64,000 nt of DNA, from positions 62,001-126,000 of the forward strand of contig LODT01000046.1 of the NCBI GenBank assembly GCA_001606155.1, in the 5' to 3' direction. Origin of the DNA: Tieghemostelium lacteum (Eukaryota; Evosea; Eumycetozoa; Dictyosteliales; Raperosteliaceae). The first letter of the stretch is position 1. Each line of letters begins with the position of its first letter. Shown here one piece after another: positions 40,553 to 49,776 of this stretch. Under the pieces are notes generated by a model that saw only the letters and a list, made by a program, of their open reading frames with translations, was not told the DNA's origin and ran no database searches. The translations under genes and the position numbers were made by a program.

Positions 40553-42038
40553 TTAGATTCTGGTAAAAGTACCATCAGAATTCATTTTTACATTTAATTT
40601 TGTATCTAACCATTCTGATTTGTTATTATTGTTTACATGAAAACCTTTAGTTTGTAAGATACCAGATTCACCACGTTGTACAACTTGACCTTTAGAATCT
40701 ACTACTTTTGCTTCTAAATTTGGTAAAAGTCTACCAACACCTTGACTATTGAAACATAAACCACTCAATTGACTAGGTTGACCATCTACATAATGTAAAA
40801 CTACACTTGAACATTTTACTTTTTCTTCAAATTCCTTTAGAATTTGTTGATTTGGTACACCTGAAACTACCAATGTCTTTAGAGTTGAAAGATCAAATTT
40901 AGACAAATCAACTGATCTTGTAATTTCTTCCAAAGTCTTTGGTGTAACATATAAAATTGAACATTTATCTTTAGCAATAGTATTTAAAATATCTGTATTA
41001 CTATTTACATTACTAGTAATTCCAATATATAATCCATTTGTTAAACATCCTAAATCTATATAGATATAATTGGTTAATAATGAATTTAACACTTTTTTTT
41101 TATATTATACATACAAAATGGAAAAGATGAACCTATATATAATGGAACAGATAAAGAAACTCTTTGGTTTGGTTTTAAATCTAAAAGTTCAATAATTGAA
41201 TCACCTGTATTTAATAATTGACTATGAGTATAGGCAACTAAATCTTGACCATTTTCTACCAATGTTGCAGTATCTGTTGATGAAACTTTAGTTTTTGATA
41301 ATAAATCAGCATCCAATACAATATCTTTTAATAAATCAATACCTGGTTCTTGACGAGTTCCTGTTGAATAAATATATTTTAATGCTGGGAATCTACTATC
41401 TCTATGATATTCACTATATCTTACTAGTAAGATAAAAAAATTATTAATAAATATATAAACATTATCTTTTTGAGAGATTTTATATAAATATAGAAACATA
41501 CTAGTTTTTAAATTTGGAAAATAATCACGAGCTTCTTCAATCATTATTCTTTGATTATTATCACCAATAATTAAAGTTTTTGCATTTGAAGATTTTAATT
41601 GTTCACCAATTTGATCGAATGTATATTGTGGATTTAATGATACAAATTTTAAACCTGCTTTTGATGAGGCAATTTGTGAAATTACATATTCTGAACCTTG
41701 TGGTAAATTGGTAAGAACAACTTCTTGTGGTTTCATATTACTTTCTACAAATCCACTTGCTAAACCTTTAACATTATGCTTTTATTATTATTAATAATGT
41801 GATTTTGAATAATTTGGATAAATAAAAACCTTACATTTAAATCTCTAAATGTTAATGTAAAATTATGATGATCAGGTACACCAATAGCATCAGAGTATTC
41901 ATATTTATTGGTAATTTGTTCTAATCTACTACCAATAGTTTCAACTGTATTTACTTGAAATTTACCCTTTTGAACTAAAGTTGAAGTAGAGTAATTTCTA
42001 ATGATTTTACCAACAAGTCCTAATTTATTTGATATCAT
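40553..42038 (-). CDS. Short acyl-CoA-synthetase-like (AMP-binding family) protein, probably mitochondrial and inactive
   Basis: Four exons, 42038..41835, 41778..41502, 41423..41115 and 41055..40553, give 430 residues. The N terminus (KLGLVGKIIRNYSTSTLVQK) looks like a mitochondrial presequence. The fold blocks of ANL enzymes follow: FRDLNHNVKGLASGF, LPQGSEYVISQIASSKAGL, SLNPQYTFDQI, then DTATLVENGQDLVAYTHSQL, VPLYIGSSFPF and LYVTPKTLEEI. The phosphate-binding T/S-G-T-T-G-x-P-K motif is not there: the corresponding stretch is STDTATLVENGQDLVAY. The protein stops around the place where active enzymes have the GDL/hinge, so the C-terminal lid domain is missing. It may be a pseudoenzyme. It is divergent from ZNHIT1. 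Confidence 0.72.
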
Positions 42039-42161
42039 TGTTTATTAAAAATCAGAGAAAAAAAAGGAAAGGTGGGGGTAATGAAAAAAACAAATCTAAA
42101 AAAAAAAAAATTTTTTTTTTATTATTTTTGATTTACACTGAAGTTTCATTTTTTGTTTTTA

Positions 42162-42563
42162 ATGGATATTGATTCTAATTATAAAAACTTTACAGAATCA
42201 GAAATTAAATATTTAAATAGATTATCAATTGAAAATAGAATAGAACAATTAGAAAATGATAATGAATTTATAGATTTGATTGAAATTCAAAAATTTAGAG
42301 ATTTTTTAAATAATAATGAAACATTACAAGTAAATCAATCAATAACATTTAAAAGATTATTAGATCAATCATATTTAGATACATGGTCAAATCAAATACC
42401 AAATTTTAAAACCACATTATCAAAGCCTAGTAAATTTCCTCCTAGATCATTATGTACAGTGTGTGGATATTTAGGTAGTTATTCTTGTAAAAATTGTCAA
42501 TCTCGTTATTGTAGTATTAAATGTTTTTCTATACATCAAGAATTAAAATGTATTTGTAAATAA
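42162..42563 (+). CDS. znhit1: HIT-type zinc-finger protein, ZNHIT1/Swc6-like
   Basis: Single exon of 133 residues from the ATG at 42162; an in-frame TTG nine bases upstream is not needed. The N-terminal two thirds is helical and polar, with a conserved-looking TFKRLLDQSYLDTW. The C terminus is a HIT zinc finger: PRSLCTVCGYLGSYSCKNC, then SRYCSIKCFSIHQELKC, with the full set of eight Cys/His ligands. The PPRSLCTVCG entry and the RYCS..C..HQE..C ending match ZNHIT1. That protein is a subunit of the SRCAP/SWR1 complex that exchanges histone H2A.Z. It is convergent with OPA3, 33 bases apart, and the start lies 123 bases from the divergent neighbour. Confidence 0.85.
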   Translation: MDIDSNYKNFTESEIKYLNRLSIENRIEQLENDNEFIDLIEIQKFRDFLNNNETLQVNQSITFKRLLDQSYLDTWSNQIPNFKTTLSKPSKFPPRSLCTVCGYLGSYSCKNCQSRYCSIKCFSIHQELKCICK

Positions 42564-42596
42564 ATTAAATTAGAAAAAGATTCATTTCTCTAATAC

Positions 42597-43157
42597 TTAT
42601 ATAAATAATCCTTTATTATTATTATTATATTCTAATGAAGATATCGATATATATGGATTCATTGATTTTTCTTTTAATTTTTTTAATTCTCCTAATCCAA
42701 TTCCATTATTATTTCTATTATTATTATTATTATTATTTTTATCATTATTTAAAATTATAGATTCTAAATTTTTAATTTGTTCTTGTTGTAATTGTACAGT
42801 TGACTCTAAATCAGAAAAACGCTTATTTAGAGCTTCTTCTTTCTTTTGATCCTTTGCAGAGGATCTTTTATTTTCAATAATTAATAATCCCACTGCTACA
42901 GAAAGTAGGAAAACTTCTGAAACCATTTCTGCACCTAAATCAATAGCTGCGTTTACATTTAACTCTACAGGTTTTCTAGTGGTATCACCTGTAAATTTGG
43001 AAAGTCTCAAATCCAATTTGTACCAAATTCTTGCCATTTTTACAATATATCCATGAAATACTGGACTTTTACTGGCTTGAATCTTAATTTGTTTTGAAAA
43101 TGGTTTTGCAACACTTTTTATAAATAATGATCCAACTTTTAATAATGGTAATACCAT
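42597..43157 (-). CDS. opa3: OPA3-family mitochondrial protein
   Basis: Single exon of 186 residues. The N-terminal OPA3 block is clear: MVLPLLKVGSLFIKSVAKPF, KASKSP-like QASKSPVFHGYIV and W-Y-K-L-D-L-R. A hydrophobic segment follows at about 83-96 (VSEVFLLSVAVGLLIIE) and a coiled-coil (SDLESTVQLQQEQIKNLESI), which is the usual OPA3 order. The end is Asn-rich. OPA3 sits on mitochondrial membranes and affects their shape; loss in humans causes optic atrophy with 3-methylglutaconic aciduria. The gene is divergent from GPKOW with 115 bases between the ATGs. Confidence 0.9.
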   Translation of the reverse strand: MVLPLLKVGSLFIKSVAKPFSKQIKIQASKSPVFHGYIVKMARIWYKLDLRLSKFTGDTTRKPVELNVNAAIDLGAEMVSEVFLLSVAVGLLIIENKRSSAKDQKKEEALNKRFSDLESTVQLQQEQIKNLESIILNNDKNNNNNNNRNNNGIGLGELKKLKEKSMNPYISISSLEYNNNNKGLFI

Positions 43158-43272
43158 CCTGCGTTATTTTGTGTTATTCTTATCAATCACTCTTATTTTT
43201 CAATGTTCCAAAATAAAAAAAAATCTCTTTTTTTTTTTTTTTTTAAAATGCAACATATATTTTTGTTGTTAA

Positions 43273-43653
43273 ATGAGCAACAAATTCCAAAATATTACAG
43301 ATTCAACTAATCAAAAAAAATCCAATGGTTTAAGTTTTTCTATTAATAATAATAATAGTAATAGACAAAATATAGTATCTATAGTTATAGATAAAGAAGA
43401 GAGTAGTAATAGTAAAAAACGAAAAGAAATTGATTCAATTTCTGGTACAGTTTTTAAATCACAAAATGATACTATACCAATTCCTAATCAACCAAAAGTT
43501 ATACCATATAAAGATCAATTAAATATTCATAATCAATCTAATAATAATAATATAGATGATAAAGTAATAGAAGAAGATGATCAATTAAAAACAAAAAAAT
43601 TAAAATCATTGGAATTGAAAGATAAACAAGATAAAGATAATAATAATTATTTA

Positions 43654-43702
<49 letters not shown>

Positions 43703-44742
43703 TTAAAAAAGAAGAAGAAGAAAAAATTAGTTATGATCCAAATAAAAAAGGATTACAAAAATTAAAATCAAAAGTAATCAAAAATATAGAATCAATATCA
43801 AATGAACCATTAATTTTAAAATTGGATGGTATTGATAATATTAGAGATGAAAATGAAAAATTTAAATTTGATTTATCATCAAGACCAGAGGAATCTAATG
43901 ATTCAGATTATAGTGAAACTCCAATTGATATTTTTGGATTGGCAATGTTACGTGGTCAAGGTTGGGAACCTGGTAAACCAATTGGTAAAACTAATAAGGC
44001 CATTGTTGAACCTATACAATTTCAAAAATCTCAAGGTTATAGATTAGGTTTAGGTGTAAATTCTCCTTCACAAAAATCTCAACAACTTAATAGTAACAAT
44101 AGTAATAATAGTACAAAAGAACAACAAAACTATTTAAAAGAAGGTACAGAAGTTGTTATTATAAGTGGCTTTAATGAAGGTAATAAAGGTATAATTTTAT
44201 CAAATAGTTTAAATAGTAAAGGTCAAGTAACTGTACAATTAAATAATCAAAAAAAAGAACAAGTTTTAGTACAATTATCAGATTTACAAATTTTAAAATC
44301 TAAATTTGATAAAAAGGATAATAATCAAAATAATAATAATCAAAATAATAATAGTAGTAATAATAATGAAAAAAAAATTGAAACATGGTTATGTAAAAAT
44401 TTAATTGTTAAAATTATAAGTAAATCATTTCAAGATGGTAAATTTTATCAAAAGAAAGCTACAATTTTAAACGTTGATAGAGAATATGGTGATTGTCAAT
44501 TACAATTGACTGATGGCACCATTTTAAAAAATGTAAAGGAGAGATGGTTAGAAACTAGTATACCACCTGTTAGAGGTCAATTATCTGTTGTTTTGGGTCG
44601 TTATAAAGGTAAATTGGGTTTATTATTGGAGAGAAAATCCTTTGGTAAAAGAGATATTGCTGTTGTTTTACTAAAGGATTATTCTGATCCTTTAGAATTT
44701 GAATTGGACGATATTTGTCAAATTGTTACAAATAACAAATAA
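43273..44742 (+). CDS. gpkow: G-patch and KOW splicing protein, GPKOW/Spp2-like
   Basis: Single exon of 489 residues. The first 170 residues are Asn/Lys/Ser-rich with a run of about 14 Asn. The G-patch lies near residues 215-260: IFGLAMLRGQGWEPGKPIGK, then an R-L-G-L-G ending. The wording GLAMLRGMGW-x-x-G-x-x-I-G is specific to the Spp2/GPKOW group. Two KOW segments follow: GTEVVIISGFNEGNKGIIL near 290 and RGQLSVVLGRYKGKLGLLL near 430. Spp2 binds and activates the DEAH helicase Prp2/DHX16 for the first catalytic step of splicing; plant MOS2 is the same family. Nuclear location is expected. Confidence 0.92.
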
Positions 44743-44766
44743 CAAATAAATTTAGATAAGATCTTT

Positions 44767-45323
44767 TTAACTATTTGATGCTGGACTTTCTAAATTATAT
44801 TTTACATTGGTAATAATTACCATTTTTTTAATTTTATCAACTGGTATTTGTTCCCACTTTTTTTCATTTAAATTATTAATATTGGAATAATAGACAATGA
44901 TATATCTTTAATTAAAAATACATTCTAATGATTTTAAATTTTCAATATTTTGTAATAATTGTTCTCTTGTTATAATTGTACTTTGAATTTGAAGTTTTTC
45001 TACTATTATATTAGATTTATCATTTGCTAATTTTTCATTAATTTGTACTTTTAATCAATAAATAAATATAAAAATATATATATAGGTAAGCATTATATGT
45101 TAAAGTGTTTTTTTTTCAAATTTAACATACTTTCAACTGTAAAAGATATATCATTGTCTAATATTCCAATGTTTGGTTTTAATACATATCTAAGTGGTTG
45201 TGTTGTTAAAAATTTAAATAGTACAATTTCATTTCCTATATTTATATTTTTGGTTAATGTTATGGAATTTTTTAATGTTCCTTCAAAATTTAGTTCTTTT
45301 TTATCTGTTACTATATAGTTCAT
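44767..45323 (-). CDS. MSP/VAP-domain protein with an in-frame stop before a further open tail
   Basis: Exon 1 45323..45131 and exon 2 from 45047 (phase 1, GTATGT donor, AAAAG acceptor). The joined frame gives ELNFEGTLKNSITLTKNI, VLFKFLTTQPLRYVLKPN and IVEKLQIQST, the MSP fold of VAP proteins (FK-K-TT-P-RY-V-R-PN in VAP-A), which bind FFAT motifs at ER contacts. A TAA at 44908-44910 ends this after 110 residues. The very same frame then stays open for 46 more codons to the TAA at 44767, including KKWEQIPVDKIKKMVIITNV, which looks like the expected end of an MSP domain. The sequence between offers no intron of workable length and phase. Possible readings are a shorter true protein, a recently damaged gene, or a base error. 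Confidence 0.6.
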
Positions 45324-45366
45324 TGCCAAAGGTTATAAAAAACTGAAATTTTTTATCAAAATTAAT

Positions 45367-45387
45367 ATGAGACGCTTTTAGTCTCAT
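45367..45387. repeat. Small perfect stem-loop
   Basis: ATGAGAC and GTCTCAT pair around a seven-base loop, between the MSP-domain gene and the retroelement nest. Function unknown. Confidence 0.5.
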
Positions 45388-45428
45388 GTTTAAATTAAAC
45401 TTAGATATTTTTAAACTGCTTAATACTA

Positions 45429-45545
45429 AATTTTAATAAAAATCTCAGTCTTTTACAGGTGAAGAATATATGCTCTTGTTCTTTATCTTTGCTGAATATG
45501 GGCATTTACTACCATGCACTTTAGGCAAAAATGTAAGAGATACAA
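45429..45545 (-). mobile_element. LINE ORF2 3'-end fragment (TRE-like), copy A
   Basis: The minus strand reads LPKVHGSKCP and neighbouring bases that parallel the better-kept copy at 45774-45949 (same ACAGGTGAAGAATAT and CTACCATG blocks). It is a badly worn piece of the C-terminal zinc-knuckle end of a non-LTR reverse transcriptase. 5' and internal parts are absent. Confidence 0.6.
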
Positions 45546-45711
45546 CTTTCTTAACTATAATTTAAGATATAAAAATGAACTAATTAACTATTTATTTATC
45601 ATGATTTAATAAAGTATTGAATTTATAATAATATTTATGGTATTTAAAATAGGTAAGAAGTAATAAGATGGATATGGACATATCTACAAAAAAAAAAATT
45701 GTTTTTTGTTA

Positions 45712-45949
45712 AAGGCGTACCAATTGATACCCTTATTCCCAGACCCCTAACATGTAGGAGTTGGATCTAAAGTTTATTTATGTATTAGAATTTGTATTGT
45801 ATTGATTTGGTTTAAAATTCTTTGGTTCCGTTGATAGTACTCTTTCTTTATGAATCCCAGTCTTTTACAGGTAAAGAATATGTGTTCTGACGTTTCTGTT
45901 TCCTTGCAGAATGGACACACACTACCATGGACTTTTGGTAATGTCCGTA
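45712..45949 (-). mobile_element. LINE 3' end (TRE-like), copy B
   Basis: The minus frame reads KVHGSVCPFCKETETSEHIF, then FTCKRLGFIKKEYYQ, ending with TAA near 45774. This is the C-x2-C-x-H-x-C zinc knuckle found after the reverse transcriptase of many LINEs (zf-RVT type). A short 3' UTR of about 60 bases follows (CTACATGTTAGGGGTCTGGG to GGTACGCCTTTAAC) and then an A-rich end at 45690-45711, as expected for target-primed insertion. The 5' part is missing. A solo LTR is inserted at its upstream side. TRE elements of dictyostelids are tRNA-seeking LINEs, consistent with the tRNA 1.8 kb away. Confidence 0.7.
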
Positions 45950-46155
45950 TGTAGATATCTATCTTATAAGTACTTTGGTAAATCAAAGGACTTTACTTGA
46001 ATTATATTCCAAATATCCAATAATCATAATAATAATATCTAAATCATCATTTATATAATAATTTAATAAAATACATTCATTCATTCAATATTTTCCATAT
46101 ACTAAATTATACATAAAGCACTTCATTATTTATTCATTATTCATAGTGTTTTACA
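45950..46155 (+). mobile_element. Solo LTR of a Ty3/gypsy element, flanked by a 4-base repeat
   Basis: A 206-base sequence begins TGTAGATATC and ends GTGTTTTACA, the TG...CA ends of an LTR. CGTA occurs directly on both sides, a likely target-site duplication. The same LTR occurs at 46411-46616 in the opposite orientation and is nearly identical apart from one short stretch, so both are young. It lies inside LINE debris. Confidence 0.85.
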
Positions 46156-46171
46156 CGTATTAAAATTTTTG

Positions 46172-46380
46172 TTAAAGGCGTACCAATTGATACCCTTATG
46201 CCCAGACCCCTAACATGTAGGAACATGTAAGAGATACAGTATTAACAGTTACGCTAAAAGGTCTTAAGATGATAGTCATCCATTCCTGACTACCTTTTAT
46301 GTATACTTTTATACTAATCTATACTGTACTCTTGTGTAACTTGGTAAGGAGCATTCTTTACAAACACGTATGTATTAAAA
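46172..46380 (-). mobile_element. LINE 3' end (TRE-like), copy C
   Basis: Bases 46172-46222 repeat the LINE 3' UTR seen at 45712-45762 almost exactly. Further on, the minus strand reads SQEWMTIILRPFSVTVNTVS, consistent with the C-terminal part of ORF2. It is 5'-truncated and has an internal loss. The A-rich end adjoins the solo LTR. A run of more than 20 T at 46389-46410 separates it from the gypsy LTR. Confidence 0.6.
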
Positions 46381-46410
46381 AAAATCGCTTTTTTTTTTTT
46401 TTTTTTTTTT

Positions 46411-47725
46411 TGTAAAACACTATGAATAATGAATAAATAATGAAGTGCTTTATGTATAATTTAGTATATGGAAAAATATAGAATATTGAATGTATTTTAT
46501 TAAATTATTATATAAATGATGATTTAGATATTATTATTATGATTATTGGATATTTGGAATATAATTCAAGTAAAGTCCTTTGATTTACCAAAGTACTTAT
46601 AAGATAGATATCTACATTCACCCCCCCTTTGAAATGAGACTCTTCTTAAGAGAGGCTCCTACAGGTAATATAGGTTTAAAGACCGATGGAGTGGGAGTGG
46701 TGGTGAGTACCTTTTTTGGATCAAACGATGGAGTTTGATTTTTAGTCATATCATAGAGGAGTGGAAGAATGGGAGGACCGTTATAGTACTCCTGAGAATC
46801 GACAGGTTTTTTCTTATTCAATTTTTCAATTCTGTGTTTGAATGGTTTGATGTTTCTAACACTAACTTTCTTATTTGAATATGTTGAAGGAAGATTCAAT
46901 TCAACTACTTCATCTGAACAAACTCTAGTGATAACAAAAGGACCTTTCCAGTTGGGAATGAACTTATTTGTTTCATCTTCATCAGCAGGATGAAAATTCT
47001 TTACTAACACCAATTGATCAACAGCATATCTTTGGAGCTTTTTCACTTGTTTGTTATATTGATTTTGTTGGATTTCTTTAGCGTATGCATAGAGAAAACG
47101 TAACACAGTATAGGATTCGTTGAAAACTAATTGAATATTTTCGACATAAGTTTTTTGATTTTTTACTTGGAGATTTGTGACAGGATTAGGAACAGTTAAA
47201 TGAATTGGTAATGTTGGATCTCTACCAAAAAGTATTTTGTAAGGAGACATTCCATAATTAGGAACGATGGTGGATCTAATGGCAAACAATACTACTGGTA
47301 GAAAAAATGACCAATTATAATGATTATTTTGAACATAGATCTTTAATAGTCTAATGATTATTTGGTTAAATCTCTCAGTGAGACCATCACATTGTGGATG
47401 ATAAGGAGTAGTACTCAACTTTTCAACCATAAACAGACGATTAACATCTTTAATAAGGTCAGAGAGAAATACTTTACCAAGATCAGAAACTATTTTCTTT
47501 GGAATGCCATATCTAGAGATAATTTCTTTTACTAGAATATGAGCAGTAGTAATAGCATCAGCATTAACAGTAGCAAATGCCTCTACCCATTTAGAAAAGT
47601 AATCAGTAATGACTAACATATATCTATTACCATTGGATTCTACAGAGATTGGACCAACATAATCAATACCAATCATTTCCCATGGAGCAGATATGATATC
47701 TTGGGTTTGTACAAAAAATCGCCTA
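46411..47725 (-). mobile_element. 5'-truncated Ty3/gypsy retrotransposon: integrase region plus 3' LTR
   Basis: On the minus strand the parts in order are an integrase-coding region from about 47725 to 46618, a purine tract next to the LTR at about 46617-46630, and the 3' LTR 46616-46411 (206 bases, TG...CA). The integrase core is recognisable (WEMIGIDYVGP, FSKWVEAF, HPQCDGLTERFNQ), as in Ty3/gypsy elements such as Skipper and DGLT-A of Dictyostelium. Gag, protease, reverse transcriptase and the 5' LTR are not in the window, so this is an incomplete fossil. Its age looks low by comparison of the LTR with the solo copy at 45950. It ends about 35 bases before a tRNA gene, matching the known tRNA-upstream preference of DGLT-A/Skipper-2 types. 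Confidence 0.85.
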
Positions 47726-47758
47726 GTGATTGAAATTCAAATTTTTGGCACACTATAT

Positions 47759-47830
47759 GGCTGTGTAGCACAGTGGAAGTGCGATTGGCTACGAACCAAT
47801 AGGTCGCAGGTTCGAAACCTGCCTCAGTCG
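47759..47830 (+). tRNA. tRNA-Arg (anticodon ACG)
   Basis: 72 bases fold as a cloverleaf. D stem is GCAC/GTGC with loop AGTGGAA. Anticodon stem is ATTGG/CCAAT with loop CTACGAA, so the anticodon ACG (inosine-34, reading CGT) is for arginine. The variable loop is AGGTC. T stem is GCAGG/CCTGC with loop TTCGAAA. The B box GGTTCGAAACC and an A box TAGCACAGTGG are present, and there is no intron. The acceptor stem GGCTGTG/CTCAGTC has one G-U and one U-U mismatch, unusual for a working tRNA, so this copy may be weak or slightly decayed. Discriminator base is G. A T-run terminator is not immediate. The gene is the probable landing site for the retroelements upstream. Confidence 0.88.
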
Positions 47831-48066
47831 ATACTATTGCCTTTTTGAAACCCGCCCTCTGAATTTTTGGTGTTTTGCTCCTGGAATGCCTAGTTATGCA
47901 TTTATATGGTAAAAATACGAAATAGAAAAATTGGTTTGTTCTGTCGTTTAGTCTTTATATTTATCCAACACGCTAAAATTTTTTTTTTTTTTTAAACATA
48001 TTAGTTGGTTACTAATTTTAATGAACATTTGCCATAAATTAGAAACGCTAGTATTATTAATCAAAG

Positions 48067-48891
48067 ATGAGCCCTCCTACACCAAATATTAAAATAGACA
48101 TAGATACAAAAAATATAAAGGATATAAGTGTTAATAATAGATTAGTATCCGCAACATTTTACGTTAATATAACGTCTAATTATAGATGTGGAGAAATATT
48201 GAAGATAAATGGCAGGATAGGAAATGAAAACAAGTTTAGCAGATCCAAAAAAATATGTAATGATGTAATAATATATGGAGAAAAGGAACATATTATAGAG
48301 TTTAAATTCGAGACTATTGTAGAGCATGATTCAATGATATGGATATTGGGAATAATAAATGATGAATTCTTCCGTATGGATATGATTTATATTTCTTTGG
48401 TAGATAATATTCTCAAATTAGAAAATATATTCTCTAGCATTGAAAGATCTATGGGAAATCCTTTTGTAAATTATCCAATGAATATTGAAAGAATATTAAG
48501 TATAGATACTTATCCCAAAAATGTCAAAATAGATAACAATATAATATCTGGATTATTGTATTATTCTGTAAATTCTAGATATTCAGAAAGTAATGTAGAA
48601 ATAGAGATGAGAGTAGGAATTGGTGATGATATGAGAAATTCCAAAATGCTGAAAAGAGCATTTATAAAGTGTAAAAAATATGTTGCAAAATGCGAATCAA
48701 TTGCATTTAATTTGGAAATATTAGATAATATTACCATATGGATATTAGTTTTCAAAAAAGATGTTCTTAAATGCTATGATTATGTATACATAAATCTATC
48801 AAATATTAGTAACAAAGTATCATTTGAATCAGAGGAAAAAAGATATGCAAGATTATCCAATTCCGATAATATTAATACATACTTTAGATAA
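48067..48891 (+). CDS. Orphan protein made of two diverged copies of one about 110-residue unit
   Basis: Single exon of 274 residues with no family that I recognise. It has no signal peptide or membrane segment. Two halves line up: residues about 8-112 (NNRLVSATFYVNITSNYRCG, ISRSKK-like FSRSKKICND, SMIWILGIIND, DMIYISL) and about 145-250 (NNIISGLLYYSVNSRYSESN, MRNSKMLKRA, ITIWILVFKKD, DYVYINL). The alternating hydrophobic pattern suggests beta strands, perhaps two beta-sandwich domains. The tail is Ser/Asn-rich. It lies just beyond the tRNA and retroelements, in a patch of unusual small genes. Codon use leans to ATA and AGA. It could be host-specific, or come from a virus or bacterium; there is no proof either way. 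Confidence 0.7.
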   Translation: MSPPTPNIKIDIDTKNIKDISVNNRLVSATFYVNITSNYRCGEILKINGRIGNENKFSRSKKICNDVIIYGEKEHIIEFKFETIVEHDSMIWILGIINDEFFRMDMIYISLVDNILKLENIFSSIERSMGNPFVNYPMNIERILSIDTYPKNVKIDNNIISGLLYYSVNSRYSESNVEIEMRVGIGDDMRNSKMLKRAFIKCKKYVAKCESIAFNLEILDNITIWILVFKKDVLKCYDYVYINLSNISNKVSFESEEKRYARLSNSDNINTYFR

Positions 48892-49270
48892 TCGATATGT
48901 TCGAATATATTACTACACATACATTTTTATCATTTATTTAAAATGTGTTGTAAACAATTAAATTTATCCAAAAAAAAAAAAAAACTAGATATTCATTTTT
49001 AATAGAATAGATATTATTATTTATTATAGACAGCTTTAAAATCTTTGATTTTGGAAAAATACCATCCACGATTTTGGAGCAATGAGCATGAGATGTACAA
49101 TGACTTGTGTACGATTTCTCAGGTCGGTATTCACGTGCCCCGCAAATAATACACCCCAGTTTGTGTACTACCCCATGTCTGCCAGCATCAATACCATCTT
49201 TGATTGGATTTTTATTTTAAATAAATTGAAAAAATATATATTTTTAAACTGCTATAATAGATAATTTTAT
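48892..49270. other. Spacer with a protein-like remnant
   Basis: About 380 bases. After a TTATTATAG that could be a splice acceptor, bases 49030-49146 read as 39 codons with protein-like composition (LILEKYHPRFWSNEHEMYND, then LCTISQVGIHVPRK) and then stop. The segment 49060-49190 is less AT-rich than its surroundings. I do not know the family. It may be a 3' exon or a fragment of a lost gene. Confidence 0.35.
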
Positions 49271-49756
49271 TTAGAACTCCCAATCATTACTATCTTCTCT
49301 TATATCGATATAATTATATTTAAATACTTCACATGCACTTTTTCTAGCTCCTTTTTCGAGTCTACGATCACTTTTTATATATTCAATATATTCAGATAAT
49401 GAATGTTCTGTCATTACTGAGACAGTTTTTATAAGAATATTTCTAGCGCTAATAGGATATTCTCCATTTCCATCCCTATAATTAGGAGAGCCAAATAAAT
49501 TTCTATCTATTATATTATTGTTATCATCGTTAATAATCTTTGTCACTTCTTCATTATCTATAGCATCATTGTGACTATCATAAAGATCATATAACATTGC
49601 TGCTATTCTACCCTCATCAGTAAATCCATTCTTGTTTGGACAATGGTAATATTCTATATCTCCAGCAGGGATGATTATTCCAGTGCCTAGATGAGCAAGA
49701 TTATATTTTCCTTTGTGAAGGAATCTTTGTTCTGCTATGCCTAGAACTTCTTCCAT
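49271..49756 (-). CDS. Hypothetical protein with prokaryote-like metalloprotease-tail appearance
   Basis: Frame of 161 residues from the ATG at 49756. The core reads FTDEGRIAAMLYDLYDSHND, which resembles the glutamate-bearing E-G-x-x-A-x-x-L-x-D-L-x-D helix that follows the zinc-binding part in some secreted bacterial and archaeal proteins; this is from memory and unverified. There is no HExxH motif in this frame and no signal peptide, so either the N-terminal part is missing or the protein does something else. A poly-Asn/Asp insert (NDDNNN) is typical of dictyostelid drift. It sits in the accessory patch downstream of the tRNA-Arg. Partial gene or real short gene, undecided. Confidence 0.5.
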   Translation of the reverse strand: MEEVLGIAEQRFLHKGKYNLAHLGTGIIIPAGDIEYYHCPNKNGFTDEGRIAAMLYDLYDSHNDAIDNEEVTKIINDDNNNIIDRNLFGSPNYRDGNGEYPISARNILIKTVSVMTEHSLSEYIEYIKSDRRLEKGARKSACEVFKYNYIDIREDSNDWEF

Positions 49757-49776
49757 TATTATCCCAAATCCAAAAA

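Noticed and set aside
43650-43710. Possible CRISPR-like or regulatory repeat
   Set aside because: It is a plain AAT codon run coding for poly-Asn.
44892-44910. A 16-base intron that would remove the in-frame stop of the MSP gene
   Set aside because: Far below workable intron length and not a multiple of three.
45950-46616. Terminal inverted repeats of a DNA transposon
   Set aside because: The arms are TG...CA LTRs; one is next to a purine tract and integrase, the other has its own flanking repeat, so they are two separate LTRs in opposite orientation.
49082-49264. Plus-strand 60-codon frame MSMRCTMTCVRF
   Set aside because: Another frame over the same bases (ending at 49149) reads more like protein; this one looks like chance.
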